Positions 48,425 through 58,188 of a stretch of DNA of 64,000 nt are shown here, in pieces. Source of the DNA: Pseudomonas songnenensis (GTDB lineage Bacteria; Pseudomonadota; Gammaproteobacteria; Pseudomonadales; Pseudomonadaceae); assembly GCF_003696315.1 (NCBI RefSeq), contig NZ_RFFN01000002.1:842313-906312 (forward strand). The letters are read 5' to 3'. Made by a program: the position numbers and the translations under genes. The notes below the pieces were generated by a model. It saw nothing but the letters and a program-made list of their open reading frames with translations. It was not told the origin of the DNA and did no database searches. Position 1 is the stretch's first letter; each line of letters opens with the position of its first letter.

Positions 48425-48461
48425 TTGGGCGGATCCTCGCCTGAAAACAGCAGGAATCAAC

Positions 48462-50144
48462 ATGAGCGAAAGCTTCGCAGAACTTTTTGAAGAAAGCCTT
48501 AAATCCCTCGACATGCAGCCGGGCGCCATCATCACCGGCATCGTGGTCGACATCGACGGTGACTGGGTCACCGTGCATGCCGGCCTCAAGTCCGAGGGCG
48601 TCATCCCGGTCGAGCAGTTCTACAACGAGCAGGGCGAGCTGACCATCAAGGTGGGTGACGAGGTCCACGTTGCTCTGGACGCGGTTGAAGATGGCTTTGG
48701 CGAAACCAAGCTGTCCCGTGAAAAGGCCAAGCGCGCGGAATCCTGGATTGTTCTGGAAGCGGCTTTCGCTGCAGAAGAAGTGGTCAAGGGCGTCATCAAC
48801 GGCAAAGTCAAAGGTGGCTTCACCGTCGACGTCAACGGTATTCGTGCGTTCCTGCCGGGTTCGCTGGTCGATGTCCGCCCTGTGCGCGACACCACCCACC
48901 TGGAAGGCAAAGAGCTCGAGTTCAAGGTCATCAAGCTGGACCAGAAGCGCAACAACGTTGTCGTTTCCCGCCGCAGCGTGCTGGAAGCCGAGAACAGCGC
49001 CGAGCGCGAAGCTCTGCTGGAATCCCTGCAGGAAGGTCAGCAGGTCAAGGGTATCGTCAAGAACCTCACCGACTACGGTGCGTTCGTTGACCTAGGCGGC
49101 GTCGATGGTCTGCTGCACATCACCGACATGGCCTGGAAGCGTATCAAGCATCCGTCGGAGATCGTCAACGTTGGCGACGAGATCGATGTCAAGGTTCTGA
49201 AGTTCGACCGCGAGCGCAACCGTGTATCGCTGGGCCTGAAGCAGCTGGGCGAAGACCCATGGGTTGCCATCAAGGCTCGTTACCCGGAAGGCACCCGCGT
49301 TCAGGCTCGTGTCACCAACCTCACCGACTACGGCTGCTTTGCTGAGCTGGAAGAAGGCGTCGAAGGTCTGGTACACGTTTCCGAAATGGATTGGACCAAC
49401 AAGAACATCCACCCGTCGAAGGTCGTACAGGTCGGCGACGAAGTGGAAGTCATGGTTCTGGACATCGACGAAGAGCGTCGTCGTATCTCCCTGGGCATCA
49501 AGCAGTGCAAGTCCAACCCATGGGAAGACTTCTCTGGCCAGTTCAACAAGGGCGACCGCATCTCCGGCACCATCAAGTCGATCACCGATTTCGGTATCTT
49601 CATTGGTCTGGACGGCGGCATCGACGGTCTGGTGCACCTGTCCGACATCTCCTGGAACGAGCCGGGCGAAGAAGCCGTCCGCCGCTTCAAGAAGGGCGAC
49701 GAGCTCGATACCGTCATCCTGTCGGTCGATCCGGAGCGTGAGCGTATCTCCCTGGGCATCAAGCAGCTGGAAGACGATCCGTTCTCCAACTACGCCGCCG
49801 TCAATGACAAGGGCAGCATCGTTCGCGGTACTGTGAAAGAAGTTGACGCCAAAGGCGCCATCATCGATCTGGGCAACGATATCGAAGCGACCCTGAAGGC
49901 GTCCGAAATCAGCCGTGACCGCGTTGAAGACGCGCGCAACGTGCTGAAGGAAGGCGACGAAGTCGAAGCCAAGATCATCAGCATCGACCGCAAGTCCCGC
50001 GTGATCAGCCTGTCCATCAAGTCCAAAGACGTCGAAGACGAAAAGGATGCGATGAAAGAGCTGCGCACCAAGCAGGACGTAGAAAGCACTGGCCCGACCA
50101 CCATTGGTGATCTGATCCGTGCTCAGATGGAAAACCAGAACTAA
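48462..50144 (+). CDS. rpsA: 30S ribosomal protein S1
   Basis: Binds mRNA and helps the 30S subunit initiate. The 560 residues hold six S1 repeats, from about 20 to 520 (for example [108 protein letters not shown]). The first two bind the ribosome in E. coli. The ATG at 48462 follows CAGGAATCA, a weak SD as is usual for rpsA. A strong terminator follows 22 bases after the stop. ihfB, the normal next gene, is absent here. Confidence 0.98.
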   Translation: MSESFAELFEESLKSLDMQPGAIITGIVVDIDGDWVTVHAGLKSEGVIPVEQFYNEQGELTIKVGDEVHVALDAVEDGFGETKLSREKAKRAESWIVLEAAFAAEEVVKGVINGKVKGGFTVDVNGIRAFLPGSLVDVRPVRDTTHLEGKELEFKVIKLDQKRNNVVVSRRSVLEAENSAEREALLESLQEGQQVKGIVKNLTDYGAFVDLGGVDGLLHITDMAWKRIKHPSEIVNVGDEIDVKVLKFDRERNRVSLGLKQLGEDPWVAIKARYPEGTRVQARVTNLTDYGCFAELEEGVEGLVHVSEMDWTNKNIHPSKVVQVGDEVEVMVLDIDEERRRISLGIKQCKSNPWEDFSGQFNKGDRISGTIKSITDFGIFIGLDGGIDGLVHLSDISWNEPGEEAVRRFKKGDELDTVILSVDPERERISLGIKQLEDDPFSNYAAVNDKGSIVRGTVKEVDAKGAIIDLGNDIEATLKASEISRDRVEDARNVLKEGDEVEAKIISIDRKSRVISLSIKSKDVEDEKDAMKELRTKQDVESTGPTTIGDLIRAQMENQN

Positions 50145-50160
50145 GTTCGGGTTCTTCATG

Positions 50161-50189
50161 AAAAAGGGCGACTTCGGTCGCCCTTTTTT
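50161..50189 (+). terminator. Intrinsic terminator of rpsA
   Basis: A perfect 7-bp stem GGGCGAC-TTCG-GTCGCCC with an ultra-stable UUCG loop, five A before and six T after (50166-50189). Confidence 0.93.
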
Positions 50190-50244
50190 GTGTCTGTGGG
50201 AAAGTGAACGATGATGCCGTCCGCTCGAGTCGCCGAGTTCTCGC

Positions 50245-50688
50245 CTAGCCTCTGGCCTTCTCCATGGCAAGTGCCTGGTTGACTGCCAGCCAGCCATCCA
50301 CGGCTTGCTCGCCGACATCATCGAAGGCTCGCTGCAGCAGCCTGACCTGCTCCCGACGCAGCGCTTGCTCCAGCTTCGCCCCTTGTGCGGTAAAGCGCAG
50401 CATGCGCTTACGCTTGTCATCCTCAGCGGTAAGGCTTTCCACCAGATGCATTTCGATCAGCTGGCGTAGCGGTGTATTCAGTGCCTGCTTGGAGACACCG
50501 AGATAGCTCAGCAACTCCTTGATGCTCAGGTCCGGATAGCTCGCGATAAAGAAAAGAATGCGGTGATGCACGCGGGATAGGCCGCGGCGGGCGAGCATCT
50601 CGTCAGGCTTGACCGTGAAAGCCTGATAGCCGAGAAAGAAGCTTTCCATTATCTGGCGCTGCACTGCGCTTTTTTTTAGGTCAGGCAT
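50245..50688 (-). CDS. MarR-family transcriptional regulator
   Basis: A 147-residue regulator with the MarR winged helix: LSRVHHRILFFIASYPDLSIKELLSYLGVSKQALNTPLRQLIEMHLVE, then the wing DDKRKRMLRFTAQGAKLEQAL. Flanking helices form the dimer. The ligand is unknown. It is divergent from the aminotransferase at 50763 with 74 bases between starts. A palindrome in that gap (50722-50736) is a candidate shared operator, so it probably controls itself and its neighbour. P. aeruginosa has a MarR gene next to gdhB that may be related; I could not test this. Confidence 0.88.
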   Translation of the reverse strand: MPDLKKSAVQRQIMESFFLGYQAFTVKPDEMLARRGLSRVHHRILFFIASYPDLSIKELLSYLGVSKQALNTPLRQLIEMHLVESLTAEDDKRKRMLRFTAQGAKLEQALRREQVRLLQRAFDDVGEQAVDGWLAVNQALAMEKARG

Positions 50689-50721
50689 ATTGACGTATTT
50701 ATCGTGGGAGGCGTAATTTCG

Positions 50722-50736
50722 GTCAAGAAGTTTGAC
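50722..50736. promoter_or_regulatory. Candidate MarR operator
   Basis: GTCAA-GAAGT-TTGAC is a perfect 5-5 palindrome with a 5-base centre in the gap between the divergent MarR and aminotransferase genes. Confidence 0.5.
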
Positions 50737-50762
50737 TTATTTTGCAGCGCCTCGCATCTGGT

Positions 50763-51935
50763 ATGGAAATGGCCTTCTCCGAACGCATTACTCGTCTTAA
50801 AAGTTCTCTCATTCGTGAAATTCTTGCCGCAGCCCAGCGCCCGGAAGTGATGTCCTTTGCCGGTGGGCTGCCGGCGGAGGCGATGCTGCCGGCGGTCGAT
50901 TGGGCCGAATTGCCGGCGAGCATGGGGCAGTACGGTATGAGTGAGGGCGAACCCGCTCTGCGTGAGGCCATTGCCGCCCAGGCGCGAGCGCTGGGCGTGC
51001 CTTGCGAGGCCAGCCAGGTGCTGATCGTCAGTGGATCGCAGCAAACACTGGATCTTGCCTCGAAGCTATTTATCGACGTGGGCACGGAGGTGTTGGTCGA
51101 AGCACCAACCTATCTTGCTGCACTTCAATCCTTCCAGCTGTTCGGCGCACATTGTCTGGCGGTGCCGCAACACGCTGATGGTCCGGATCTGGACGCCTTG
51201 CGCGCCACGCTGGAGCAACATACACCAGCTTTCGCCTATCTGATCCCGACCTTCCAGAATCCCTCTGCCGTGCGCTATAGCGAACACAAGCGTGACGCTG
51301 TCGCTGCGTTGCTGGACGAGTTCGGTGTGACGCTGCTGGAAGACGAGCCGTACCGCGAACTTGTGTTCGATCAGGGCAGTGCCAGGCCCATCGTGTCGCG
51401 TCTCCAGCGGGCCAGCTGGATCTACACCGGCACGGTATCCAAGACCCTGCTGCCGGGTTTGCGAGTGGGCTACCTGATTGCGTCCCCGGACCTGTTTCCT
51501 TATCTGCTGCGCCTGAAGCAATCCGCGGATCTGCATACCAATCGGATCGGACAATGGCAGGCGCTGCAATGGCTGGGCAGCGACCATTACCAGGCGCATC
51601 TCGAACAGTTGCGCGAGTTCTACCGAGTGCGCCGCGATGCCATGCAGGCGGCGTTGGACGAGCACTTCAGCGACCTGGCTACCTGGGAATTGCCGCAGGG
51701 CGGGCTGTTTTTCTGGTTGACGCTGAAGCAGCCGCTGGACACGCGGACGCTGCTCAATCAGGCGCTGGCTGAAGACGTCGTGTTCATGCCCGGCGAGCCG
51801 TTCTTTGTCGATCCGGACGCGAACCCCGGTTACCTGCGGCTGAATTTCAGCCATGTTGCCGGCGAGCGAATGGGGGAAGGATTGTGTCGGTTGGCGAAGG
51901 TCATTCGCGAAGCCAGCGCGCGGGAAGCTGCCTGA
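50763..51935 (+). CDS. PLP-dependent aminotransferase (class I/II, MocR/2-aminoadipate-type)
   Basis: A 390-residue fold type I aminotransferase. MSFAGGLPAEAMLP near 30-43, QTLDLASKLFIDVGTEVLVEAPTYLAAL and PTFQNPSAVRYS are typical of 2-aminoadipate/alanine-type enzymes and MocR C-domains, here without a helix-turn-helix. The PLP lysine is at about 227 in TGTVSKTLLPGLRVGY. The substrate is unknown. The start is one of ATG 50763 or 50769; neither has a strong SD. It is divergent from the MarR gene and likely controlled by it. The GST gene follows after 46 bases. Confidence 0.85.
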   Translation: MEMAFSERITRLKSSLIREILAAAQRPEVMSFAGGLPAEAMLPAVDWAELPASMGQYGMSEGEPALREAIAAQARALGVPCEASQVLIVSGSQQTLDLASKLFIDVGTEVLVEAPTYLAALQSFQLFGAHCLAVPQHADGPDLDALRATLEQHTPAFAYLIPTFQNPSAVRYSEHKRDAVAALLDEFGVTLLEDEPYRELVFDQGSARPIVSRLQRASWIYTGTVSKTLLPGLRVGYLIASPDLFPYLLRLKQSADLHTNRIGQWQALQWLGSDHYQAHLEQLREFYRVRRDAMQAALDEHFSDLATWELPQGGLFFWLTLKQPLDTRTLLNQALAEDVVFMPGEPFFVDPDANPGYLRLNFSHVAGERMGEGLCRLAKVIREASAREAA

Positions 51936-51981
51936 GAGGTTATAGCTGACCCGCGACGCGGGTCGATCGGGAGGGGAGACC

Positions 51982-52584
51982 ATGTTGAAAGTCTATGGCG
52001 ATTACAGGTCGGGTAATTGCTACAAGATCAAGCTGATGCTTCATCTGCTGGACAAGCCTTATGAATGGATTCCGATCAACGTCCTGCGGGGTGAATCCCG
52101 TTCCGAGGAGTTTCTGAAGAAGAATCCGAACGGCAAGATTCCGGTTCTGGAACTGGAAGATGGCACCTGCCTTTGGGAGTCGAATGCCATCCTGAACTAT
52201 CTGGCCGAGGGCAGTGAGTTTCTGCCGACTGACCCGCGCTTGCGCACACAGGTGCTGCAGTGGCAGTTCTTTGAGCAATACAGCCACGAGCCCTTCTTGG
52301 CAGTAGCCCGTTACATCAAGGTCTACCTCGGTATGCCGGAGGACCGACGCGAAGAGTACGAGGCCAAACAGCTGGACGGCTATCACGCACTGAACGTGAT
52401 GGAGCAGCAACTGCAGCGCACACCGTACCTGGTCGGGGAGCATTACTCGATCGCCGACGTTGCGCTATATGCCTATACACACGTGGCTGAGGAAGGCGGT
52501 TTTCAACTGGAAGGCTATCCCGCGATCCGCCAGTGGCTGCAACGCGTCGCCAGCCATCCGCGGCATGTCGGTATGTACGATTGA
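51982..52584 (+). CDS. Glutathione S-transferase family protein
   Basis: A 200-residue cytosolic GST. The N-terminal thioredoxin-like domain (1-80) has YGDYRSGNCYKIKLMLHLL with a candidate catalytic Ser/Cys and the glutathione-binding NPNGKIPVLELEDG...LWESNAILNYLA. The all-helical C-domain ends with SIADVALYAYTHVAEEGGF. The substrate is unknown. GGGAGGGGAG precedes the ATG. It may be co-transcribed with the aminotransferase and ends at a bidirectional terminator shared with folE. Confidence 0.92.
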   Translation: MLKVYGDYRSGNCYKIKLMLHLLDKPYEWIPINVLRGESRSEEFLKKNPNGKIPVLELEDGTCLWESNAILNYLAEGSEFLPTDPRLRTQVLQWQFFEQYSHEPFLAVARYIKVYLGMPEDRREEYEAKQLDGYHALNVMEQQLQRTPYLVGEHYSIADVALYAYTHVAEEGGFQLEGYPAIRQWLQRVASHPRHVGMYD

Positions 52585-52587
52585 ACG

Positions 52588-52616
52588 AAAAACAGGGCCG
52601 CAAGGGCCCTGTTTTA
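52588..52616. terminator. Bidirectional terminator between GST gene and folE
   Basis: AACAGGGCC (52591-52599) and GGCCCTGTT (52605-52613) form a perfect 9-bp stem with A and T flanks, between converging genes. Confidence 0.88.
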
Positions 52617-52630
52617 CTGTGCGGCAGGCA

Positions 52631-53176
52631 TCACTTCACCAGACCGAGAAACTCGCTGCGGGTTGCCGCATTCTCGCGGAACTGGCCGAGCATCACCGAT
52701 GTGACCATCGATGAATTCTGCTTCTCGACGCCGCGCATCATCATGCACATATGTTGCGCCTCGATGACCACCGCGACCCCTGATGCACCAGTAACCTGCT
52801 GCATCGCCTCGGCGATTTCGCGGGTCAGGTTCTCCTGAATCTGCAGGCGGCGCGCATACATGTCTACGATTCGGGCGACCTTCGACAGGCCGAGCACCTT
52901 ACCGTTGGGCAAATAAGCAACATGAGCCTTGCCGATGAAAGGCAGCATGTGATGCTCGCACAGCGAATACAGCTCGATATTCTTGACCAACACCATTTCG
53001 CTGTTATCCGAGCTGAACAGCGCACCGTTGGTGACTTCTTCAAGGGTCTGCTGATAGCCCTTGCACAGGTACTGCATGGCTTTGGCCGCGCGCTTGGGCG
53101 TGTCGAGCAGGCCTTCGCGGCTAACGTCCTCGCCAAGTTGGCCAAGGATCGCGGTGTAGTGTTGTTCCAGGGACAT
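52631..53176 (-). CDS. folE: GTP cyclohydrolase I
   Basis: First step of tetrahydrofolate synthesis: GTP to dihydroneopterin triphosphate. The 181 residues carry the zinc site [20 protein letters not shown] (Cys and His) and the second Cys in [17 protein letters not shown], with [22 protein letters not shown] between. This is the zinc-type FolE (FolE1 family), although pseudomonads call this locus folE2. A neighbouring Smr gene lies 95 bases upstream on the same strand. AGGTAG precedes the start. Confidence 0.96.
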   Translation of the reverse strand: MSLEQHYTAILGQLGEDVSREGLLDTPKRAAKAMQYLCKGYQQTLEEVTNGALFSSDNSEMVLVKNIELYSLCEHHMLPFIGKAHVAYLPNGKVLGLSKVARIVDMYARRLQIQENLTREIAEAMQQVTGASGVAVVIEAQHMCMMMRGVEKQNSSMVTSVMLGQFRENAATRSEFLGLVK

Positions 53177-53271
53177 TGAACTACCTGTCAGGCTTCATGA
53201 GGTCGCGAAGGCGAAGGGTAGGGGGCGGCCGCTTGGCTGGCAAGTATTCCGAGTAATCTGCTTGGTGTGTT

Positions 53272-53829
53272 TCATTCATCCCTGCCTTCGAGCATGGTGC
53301 GCTTGAGCATCACGTAAATGGCGCCGGTTCCGCCATGGCGTGGCAGGCAGGACGTGAAGCCGAGCACCTGAGGATGTTGCCGCAGCCAGGTGTTGACGTG
53401 GCTCTTGATCAGCGGCCGCTTGCCGTCCAGTCGTGCGGCCTTTCCATGGGTAACCCGGACGCAGCGTACTTCGAGCCGTGTTGCTTCGGCGATGAAGTCC
53501 CACAACAGCTCGCGGGCCTTCTCGACACTCATGCCATGCAGATCGAGGCTGCCTTCGAATGGAATCTGACCGGCTTTGAGTTTGCGGACCTGGCTGTCTT
53601 GCACGCCGTCGCGAGCCCAGTACAGCTCGTCCTCGGCACCCACATCGATGACGAACTGATCCGACAGGCCATCGACGCGAGTCGTGTCATTGCTTACGGT
53701 GGCATTGCTGCGGCGGGTGGCGATCTGTTCACGATTGCTACGTGCCTTGCCAGTCTCGGCACGGTCGTGCTTGATCGGTTTGACGCCGCGCACGGCAGAT
53801 TGGAAGAGGGAAAAGTCGTCGTCTTGCAT
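53272..53829 (-). CDS. Smr-domain protein
   Basis: A 185-residue protein with a C-terminal small MutS-related domain. The hallmarks are LDLHGMSVEKARELLWDFI near 94-112 and THGKAARLDGKRPLIKSHVNTWLRQHP near 127-153, then RHGGTGAIYVML. The N-terminal 90 residues are charged and probably flexible. SmrB of E. coli, with a similar layout, is an endonuclease acting on mRNA at collided ribosomes; the same role here is inferred. A GAGG precedes the ATG by several bases. It lies between folE and the isochorismatase-like gene, as in P. aeruginosa. Confidence 0.9.
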   Translation of the reverse strand: MQDDDFSLFQSAVRGVKPIKHDRAETGKARSNREQIATRRSNATVSNDTTRVDGLSDQFVIDVGAEDELYWARDGVQDSQVRKLKAGQIPFEGSLDLHGMSVEKARELLWDFIAEATRLEVRCVRVTHGKAARLDGKRPLIKSHVNTWLRQHPQVLGFTSCLPRHGGTGAIYVMLKRTMLEGRDE

Positions 53830-53968
53830 GGAGCCTCCAAACAGGCAGGCAGTTTACCCCAGCCACTGCGCCTGGCGGATAGGCGTTCCGTCCAGGCACT
53901 TATCTGTCGAGACAGCTGTTGTCGTCAAAGGACGACTGAATGACGTACATGGGCCAGCCAGATAGGGC

Positions 53969-54565
53969 CTAGCGAGCAAGCGCCGCTACATCCTGGACGC
54001 AAACGGCGAAATTGTCCGCGAGGATAGTCATCTCGATACGGTGGACCTGCTCGGCATCGATGCTGCCGTCGCCCATCGGAAGATTACGCGTGGCGCAAGC
54101 GCTGTCGACCAAGGTGCAACGGTAGCCGTAATCCTTGGCGGCGCGAACGGTGGTACTGACACTCGAGTGCGTCATGAATCCGCAAACGATCAGATCAAGA
54201 CGTCCCAGTTTCTGCAGCAGTTCATGCAGTTCTGTGCCGGAGAATGCATTCGGGAGGCGCTTGGCAACCACGGCCTCGCCAGGCAGCGGAGCGGCTTCAG
54301 GCATGATCTGTCCGCGAAAGCCCTGTGGATCGAAAAGGCCGCCGCTGATGCCAAGGTGATGCACATGTACGATCGGCGCGCCGGCTTCGCGCGCGGCGGC
54401 CAATAGCCGGGTGATTTCAGGAAGTGCCCGGTCCAGCGCAGGCAAGGCCAGAACACCGCTGCGATATTCTTCCTGCACATCGATGACCAACAGGGTGGCA
54501 TTCGTCAGCGTAGCCGGGTTATAGCTCCGGCCACTGAGCTGAAGCATGGTCTGTGGCTTGGTCAT
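53969..54565 (-). CDS. Isochorismatase-like (cysteine hydrolase fold) protein with Ser at the nucleophile position
   Basis: A 198-residue protein of the isochorismatase superfamily. The catalytic Asp lies in TLLVIDVQEEY (near 29-31), and the Lys in VVAKRLPNAFSGTEL. The nucleophile loop reads VCGFMTHSSVSTTVRAAKDYGY near 127-148, where amidase members have Thr-His-x-Cys-Val; the Cys is Ser here. True isochorismatases also lack Cys (Gly at this place), so it may be a hydrolase with a different mechanism. The substrate is unknown. A GGAGC lies upstream of the ATG. It is divergent from prmB. Confidence 0.85.
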   Translation of the reverse strand: MTKPQTMLQLSGRSYNPATLTNATLLVIDVQEEYRSGVLALPALDRALPEITRLLAAAREAGAPIVHVHHLGISGGLFDPQGFRGQIMPEAAPLPGEAVVAKRLPNAFSGTELHELLQKLGRLDLIVCGFMTHSSVSTTVRAAKDYGYRCTLVDSACATRNLPMGDGSIDAEQVHRIEMTILADNFAVCVQDVAALAR

Positions 54566-54875
54566 TGTCGGCTCCTTGTGCTGTGAGGGGGCTGATTGTG
54601 GCGCCAGAACGCGGCGATGTGAACCGTCCGGCGCATGTTTCGCCGCTCGTCGTGCTCATTGCTTAGCGCGGTCGTGAATACGCTTTGCAGTCTGCGTGCG
54701 GGCTTTTCGTGCGGCCCCGAAGGGTAATGCCAGCCGCCGATGAATGCTTGTAACCAATTGGGCATTTACAAAATGGGCAACTGTGAGGGCCAGCATACCC
54801 GTCGATGGCCGTCGCGTGGCCCGAGTTTTCTGGATGCCTGCTACACTCGCGCCCTTTTCTACAGGAGACGTCTTC
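54566..54875. other. Divergent region isochorismatase-like gene/prmB
   Basis: About 310 bases with no credible gene. TACACT (54842-54847) before the prmB SD is a possible -10 element; no good -35 is seen. Otherwise I see nothing specific. Confidence 0.5.
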
Positions 54876-55799
54876 GTGACCGCTTCGCTCTCCCGCTTGC
54901 GTACGCTGCGTGACTATATTCGTTGGGCTGTCAGTCGTTTCCAGGCAGAACAATTGTTTTTCGGCCATGGCACCGATAACGCCTGGGACGATGCTCGGCA
55001 GTTGGTACTGGGCGCGTTGCATTTGCCGTGGGAAATGTCCGACAGCTACCTGGACTGTCGTCTGGAGCAGGACGAATGCGAGCACCTGCAGAACCTGCTA
55101 CGCCGGCGCATCGAGGATCGCGTGCCGACCGCTTATCTACTTGGGCAGGCCTGGTTTTGTGGCTTGCCATTCATTGTCGATGAGCGCGTATTGATTCCTC
55201 GATCGCCTATTGGCGAGCTTATCGAGCATCGCTTCGAACCGTGGCTGCCTGGTACGCCGAAGCGGATACTTGATCTGTGCGCCGGCTCGGGTTGCATCGG
55301 CATTGCCTGCGCGTACGAGTTTCTCGAAGCAGAGGTGGTGCTGGCGGATCTATCGTTCGATGCGCTCGAGGTGGCCAATCGCAACGTCGAGCAACATGGC
55401 CTTGAAGAACGCGTGTACACCGTGCAAAGCGATGGTTTCGATGGCTTGCCCAATCAGCGTTTCGATCTGATCGTTTCTAACCCGCCATATGTCGATGCCG
55501 AAGATTTCGGCGATATGCCGGAGGAATTTCACCACGAGCCCGCCTTGGGGCTGGCGTGTGGTGAAGACGGTCTCGATCTGGTGCGTCGAATGCTTGCCGA
55601 AGCAGCGGACCACCTGACCGATGACGGTACTCTGATCGTCGAAGTCGGTAACAGCCAGATCCATGTGCAGGCGCTGTACCCGGAAGTGGATTTCACCTGG
55701 CTGGAATTTTCACGCGGCGGGCATGGGGTATTCCTGTTGGCCGCGCAGCAGTGCCGGAAGCACCAGGCACTGTTTCGCTCGCGCCTCGAGGAGCATTGA
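54876..55799 (+). CDS. prmB: 50S ribosomal protein L3 N5-glutamine methyltransferase
   Basis: Methylates a glutamine of ribosomal protein L3. The 307 residues begin with a helical N-domain ([42 protein letters not shown]), then the SAM-binding [19 protein letters not shown] near 130-148. The catalytic [11 protein letters not shown] lies near 201-211, the N-P-P-Y motif of glutamine methyltransferases. The start is GTG at 54876 with AGGAGA eight bases upstream; the open frame before it has no homology. Pseudomonads keep prmB close to folE and smr. Confidence 0.95.
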   Translation: MTASLSRLRTLRDYIRWAVSRFQAEQLFFGHGTDNAWDDARQLVLGALHLPWEMSDSYLDCRLEQDECEHLQNLLRRRIEDRVPTAYLLGQAWFCGLPFIVDERVLIPRSPIGELIEHRFEPWLPGTPKRILDLCAGSGCIGIACAYEFLEAEVVLADLSFDALEVANRNVEQHGLEERVYTVQSDGFDGLPNQRFDLIVSNPPYVDAEDFGDMPEEFHHEPALGLACGEDGLDLVRRMLAEAADHLTDDGTLIVEVGNSQIHVQALYPEVDFTWLEFSRGGHGVFLLAAQQCRKHQALFRSRLEEH

Positions 55800-56001
55800 G
55801 CTGACGGACCACAGCCTGTTCCTGCGCGACGAACAGGTGTCTGGCTGGAGAAAGCGGACGAGCGAGATGGTCGGATCTGAGTATTTGTCTCGTGAAGCAG
55901 GTCTGTTGCATGTAGCGATGATCTGAACGGCAGTTGTCTGATCGGATGATCAGCGTTATGCGCGCTGCATGCCACTGACCCAGCACCCAAGCGGACGGAC
56001 C

Positions 56002-57471
56002 ATGCCAGGCATCACGGTAGAATCCATCACTTTTTCGTTGTTTGGCGCCTTGGGTGACCTGGCGCTGCGCAAGCTGTTTCCGGCCTTGTATCAGCTCGAC
56101 CGTGCCGGTCTTCTGCATCCCGACACGCGGATTCTGGCGCTTTCCCGCGAGCGGGGTGAGTCTGCGCTGCATGAGGCGCGGATCGTTCAGGCGTTGCGTG
56201 CGCGAGTTCCTGCCAGCGAGCTCGATGAAAGTGCGCTGGAGCGCTTCAGCGCTCGCCTGAGTTACGTCTCGATGGATTTTCGTCGCCCAGAGGATTACGC
56301 GGCACTGCGCGAATCGGTTCCAGTCGACCAGCCCTTGATCGCCTATTTCGCAACACCCGCGGCTGTATACGGGGATATTTGCAAGTCGCTCGCCTCGGTG
56401 GGGCTGTCCGAGCAGACGCGAGTCGTGCTGGAGAAGCCGATAGGGCACGACCTGCATTCCTCGCGCGTCATCAACGATGCGGTTGCCGAGCATTTTCCAG
56501 AGAGCCGTATCTATCGCATCGACCATTATCTGGGCAAGGAAACGGTTCAGAATCTGATCGCGCTGCGGTTCGCCAACAGTCTGTTCGAAACGCAGTGGGA
56601 TCAGCACCACATCTCCCATGTCGAAATCACCGTGGCGGAGACAGTGGGGATCGAAGGACGCTGGGGCTATTTCGATCAGGCCGGCCAGCTGCGCGACATG
56701 GTCCAGAACCATCTGCTGCAGTTACTCTGCCTGATAGCCATGGATCCGCCGAGCAACCTCACCGCCGATAGCATTCGCGATGAGAAGGTGAAGGTACTCA
56801 AAGCGCTGGCGCCGATCACGGCGGAGTCGATCCATCAGCGAGTGGTTCGTGGTCAGTACGCAGCTGGAAACATTGCGGGCGTTTCGGTCCCGGGCTATCT
56901 CGACGAGGAAAATTCCAACGCCCAGAGCAGCACGGAAACCTTCGTCGCGTTGCGCGCCGATATCTGTAACTGGCGTTGGTCTGGCGTGCCGTTCTATCTG
57001 CGGACCGGCAAACGCATGGCACAGAAGTTGTCGCAGATCGTCATCCATTTCAAAGAGCCGCCTTTCTACATCTTCGCGCCGGAACAGCGTGCATTGATCA
57101 GCAATCGCCTGATCATTCGGTTGCAGCCTGACGAGGGCATCTCGCTGCAAGTCATGACCAAGGAGCAGGGGCTGGACAAAGGTATGCATCTGCGCAGTGG
57201 GCCGCTGCAGCTGAACTTCTCCGAAACCTACAAGAGCACCCGTATTCCCGACGCTTACGAGCGGCTGCTACTCGAGGTCATGCAAGGCAATCAGAACCTG
57301 TTCGTCCGCAGGGATGAAATCGAATATGCGTGGCAATGGTGCGATCAGCTTATCGAGGGCTGGAATCGCCTCGGCGCTGAGCTCAAGCTGTATCCGGCGG
57401 GCTCCTGGGGGCCGGTCGCTTCGATTGCATTGATCACACGTGATGGGAGGGCGTGGTATGGCGATCTTTGA
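56002..57471 (+). CDS. zwf: Glucose-6-phosphate 1-dehydrogenase
   Basis: Oxidises glucose-6-phosphate to 6-phosphogluconolactone, the entry to the Entner-Doudoroff and pentose phosphate routes. The 489 residues have the nucleotide-binding [20 protein letters not shown] near 12-31, the substrate-site [14 protein letters not shown] near 171-184, [10 protein letters not shown], and [13 protein letters not shown] chose the ATG at 56002 because it gives the family's usual length. An ATG 33 bases upstream is possible. It overlaps pgl by 14 bases. The regulator hexR, normally divergent from zwf in pseudomonads, is not adjacent; prmB lies there instead. Confidence 0.96.
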   Translation: MPGITVESITFSLFGALGDLALRKLFPALYQLDRAGLLHPDTRILALSRERGESALHEARIVQALRARVPASELDESALERFSARLSYVSMDFRRPEDYAALRESVPVDQPLIAYFATPAAVYGDICKSLASVGLSEQTRVVLEKPIGHDLHSSRVINDAVAEHFPESRIYRIDHYLGKETVQNLIALRFANSLFETQWDQHHISHVEITVAETVGIEGRWGYFDQAGQLRDMVQNHLLQLLCLIAMDPPSNLTADSIRDEKVKVLKALAPITAESIHQRVVRGQYAAGNIAGVSVPGYLDEENSNAQSSTETFVALRADICNWRWSGVPFYLRTGKRMAQKLSQIVIHFKEPPFYIFAPEQRALISNRLIIRLQPDEGISLQVMTKEQGLDKGMHLRSGPLQLNFSETYKSTRIPDAYERLLLEVMQGNQNLFVRRDEIEYAWQWCDQLIEGWNRLGAELKLYPAGSWGPVASIALITRDGRAWYGDL

Positions 57472-58171
57472 GCTCGATCTACCAATCGGCGTTATCGCTC
57501 ACAGTTCGGCTGACCCGCAGCGTCAGGCCGCGTTGATGGCTGATTGTGTTGCAGGTGCGCTCGCCTATGCGGTGCAAACCCATGGAACAGCCAGCCTGGT
57601 CGTGTCTGGTGGGCGCAGCCCCATCCTGTTCTTCGAAGAGCTTTCGAAACGAGAACTGAACTGGACGAAGGTTCAGATCAGCCTTGCCGACGAGCGCTGG
57701 ATTCCGACTGGCGAACCGGCAAGCAACGAAGGATTGGTGCGTCGCCACTTGCTTCAGAACGCAGCCAGCGAAGCCCGACTGATCGGGCTGTATCAGCCTG
57801 CCGATTCCCTTGCTCAGGCAGCAGCGCTGGCCGAACGTGCGCTGGAGCAGCTTCAGCGGCCCATCGACGTACTCGTGCTCGGCATGGGCGACGATGGCCA
57901 CACAGCCTCACTGTTCCCGGGTAATCCGAACCTGGCACACGCGCTGCGTCCAGACTGTCCGGAGCGTTGTCTGCCAATGCAGGCTCCGGTGGAGCCGCAA
58001 GCTCGTCTGACAATGACTTTTCCGCTTCTGTCCTGCGCACGGATGCAGTGCCTGGCCATTCAGGGATCCGACAAACTCGAAACCTTGCGCGCCGCATTGC
58101 ATGCCGATCCGCTGCAAATGCCGATCCGTGCGTTCCTTCATTCTCCGCTCGAGATTTACTGGTGCCCATGA
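57458..58171 (+). CDS. pgl: 6-phosphogluconolactonase
   Basis: Hydrolyses 6-phosphogluconolactone to 6-phosphogluconate. The 237 residues of the NagB-like fold show [17 protein letters not shown] near 47-63, [10 protein letters not shown] and the hallmark [16 protein letters not shown] near 139-154 with the catalytic His. GGGAGGG precedes the ATG at 57458, which lies inside the zwf 3' end, so translation is probably coupled. A longer start six codons upstream is less likely. eda follows. Confidence 0.95.
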   Translation: MAIFELDLPIGVIAHSSADPQRQAALMADCVAGALAYAVQTHGTASLVVSGGRSPILFFEELSKRELNWTKVQISLADERWIPTGEPASNEGLVRRHLLQNAASEARLIGLYQPADSLAQAAALAERALEQLQRPIDVLVLGMGDDGHTASLFPGNPNLAHALRPDCPERCLPMQAPVEPQARLTMTFPLLSCARMQCLAIQGSDKLETLRAALHADPLQMPIRAFLHSPLEIYWCP

Positions 58172-58188
58172 GGCCCGAGGACTCTTGC

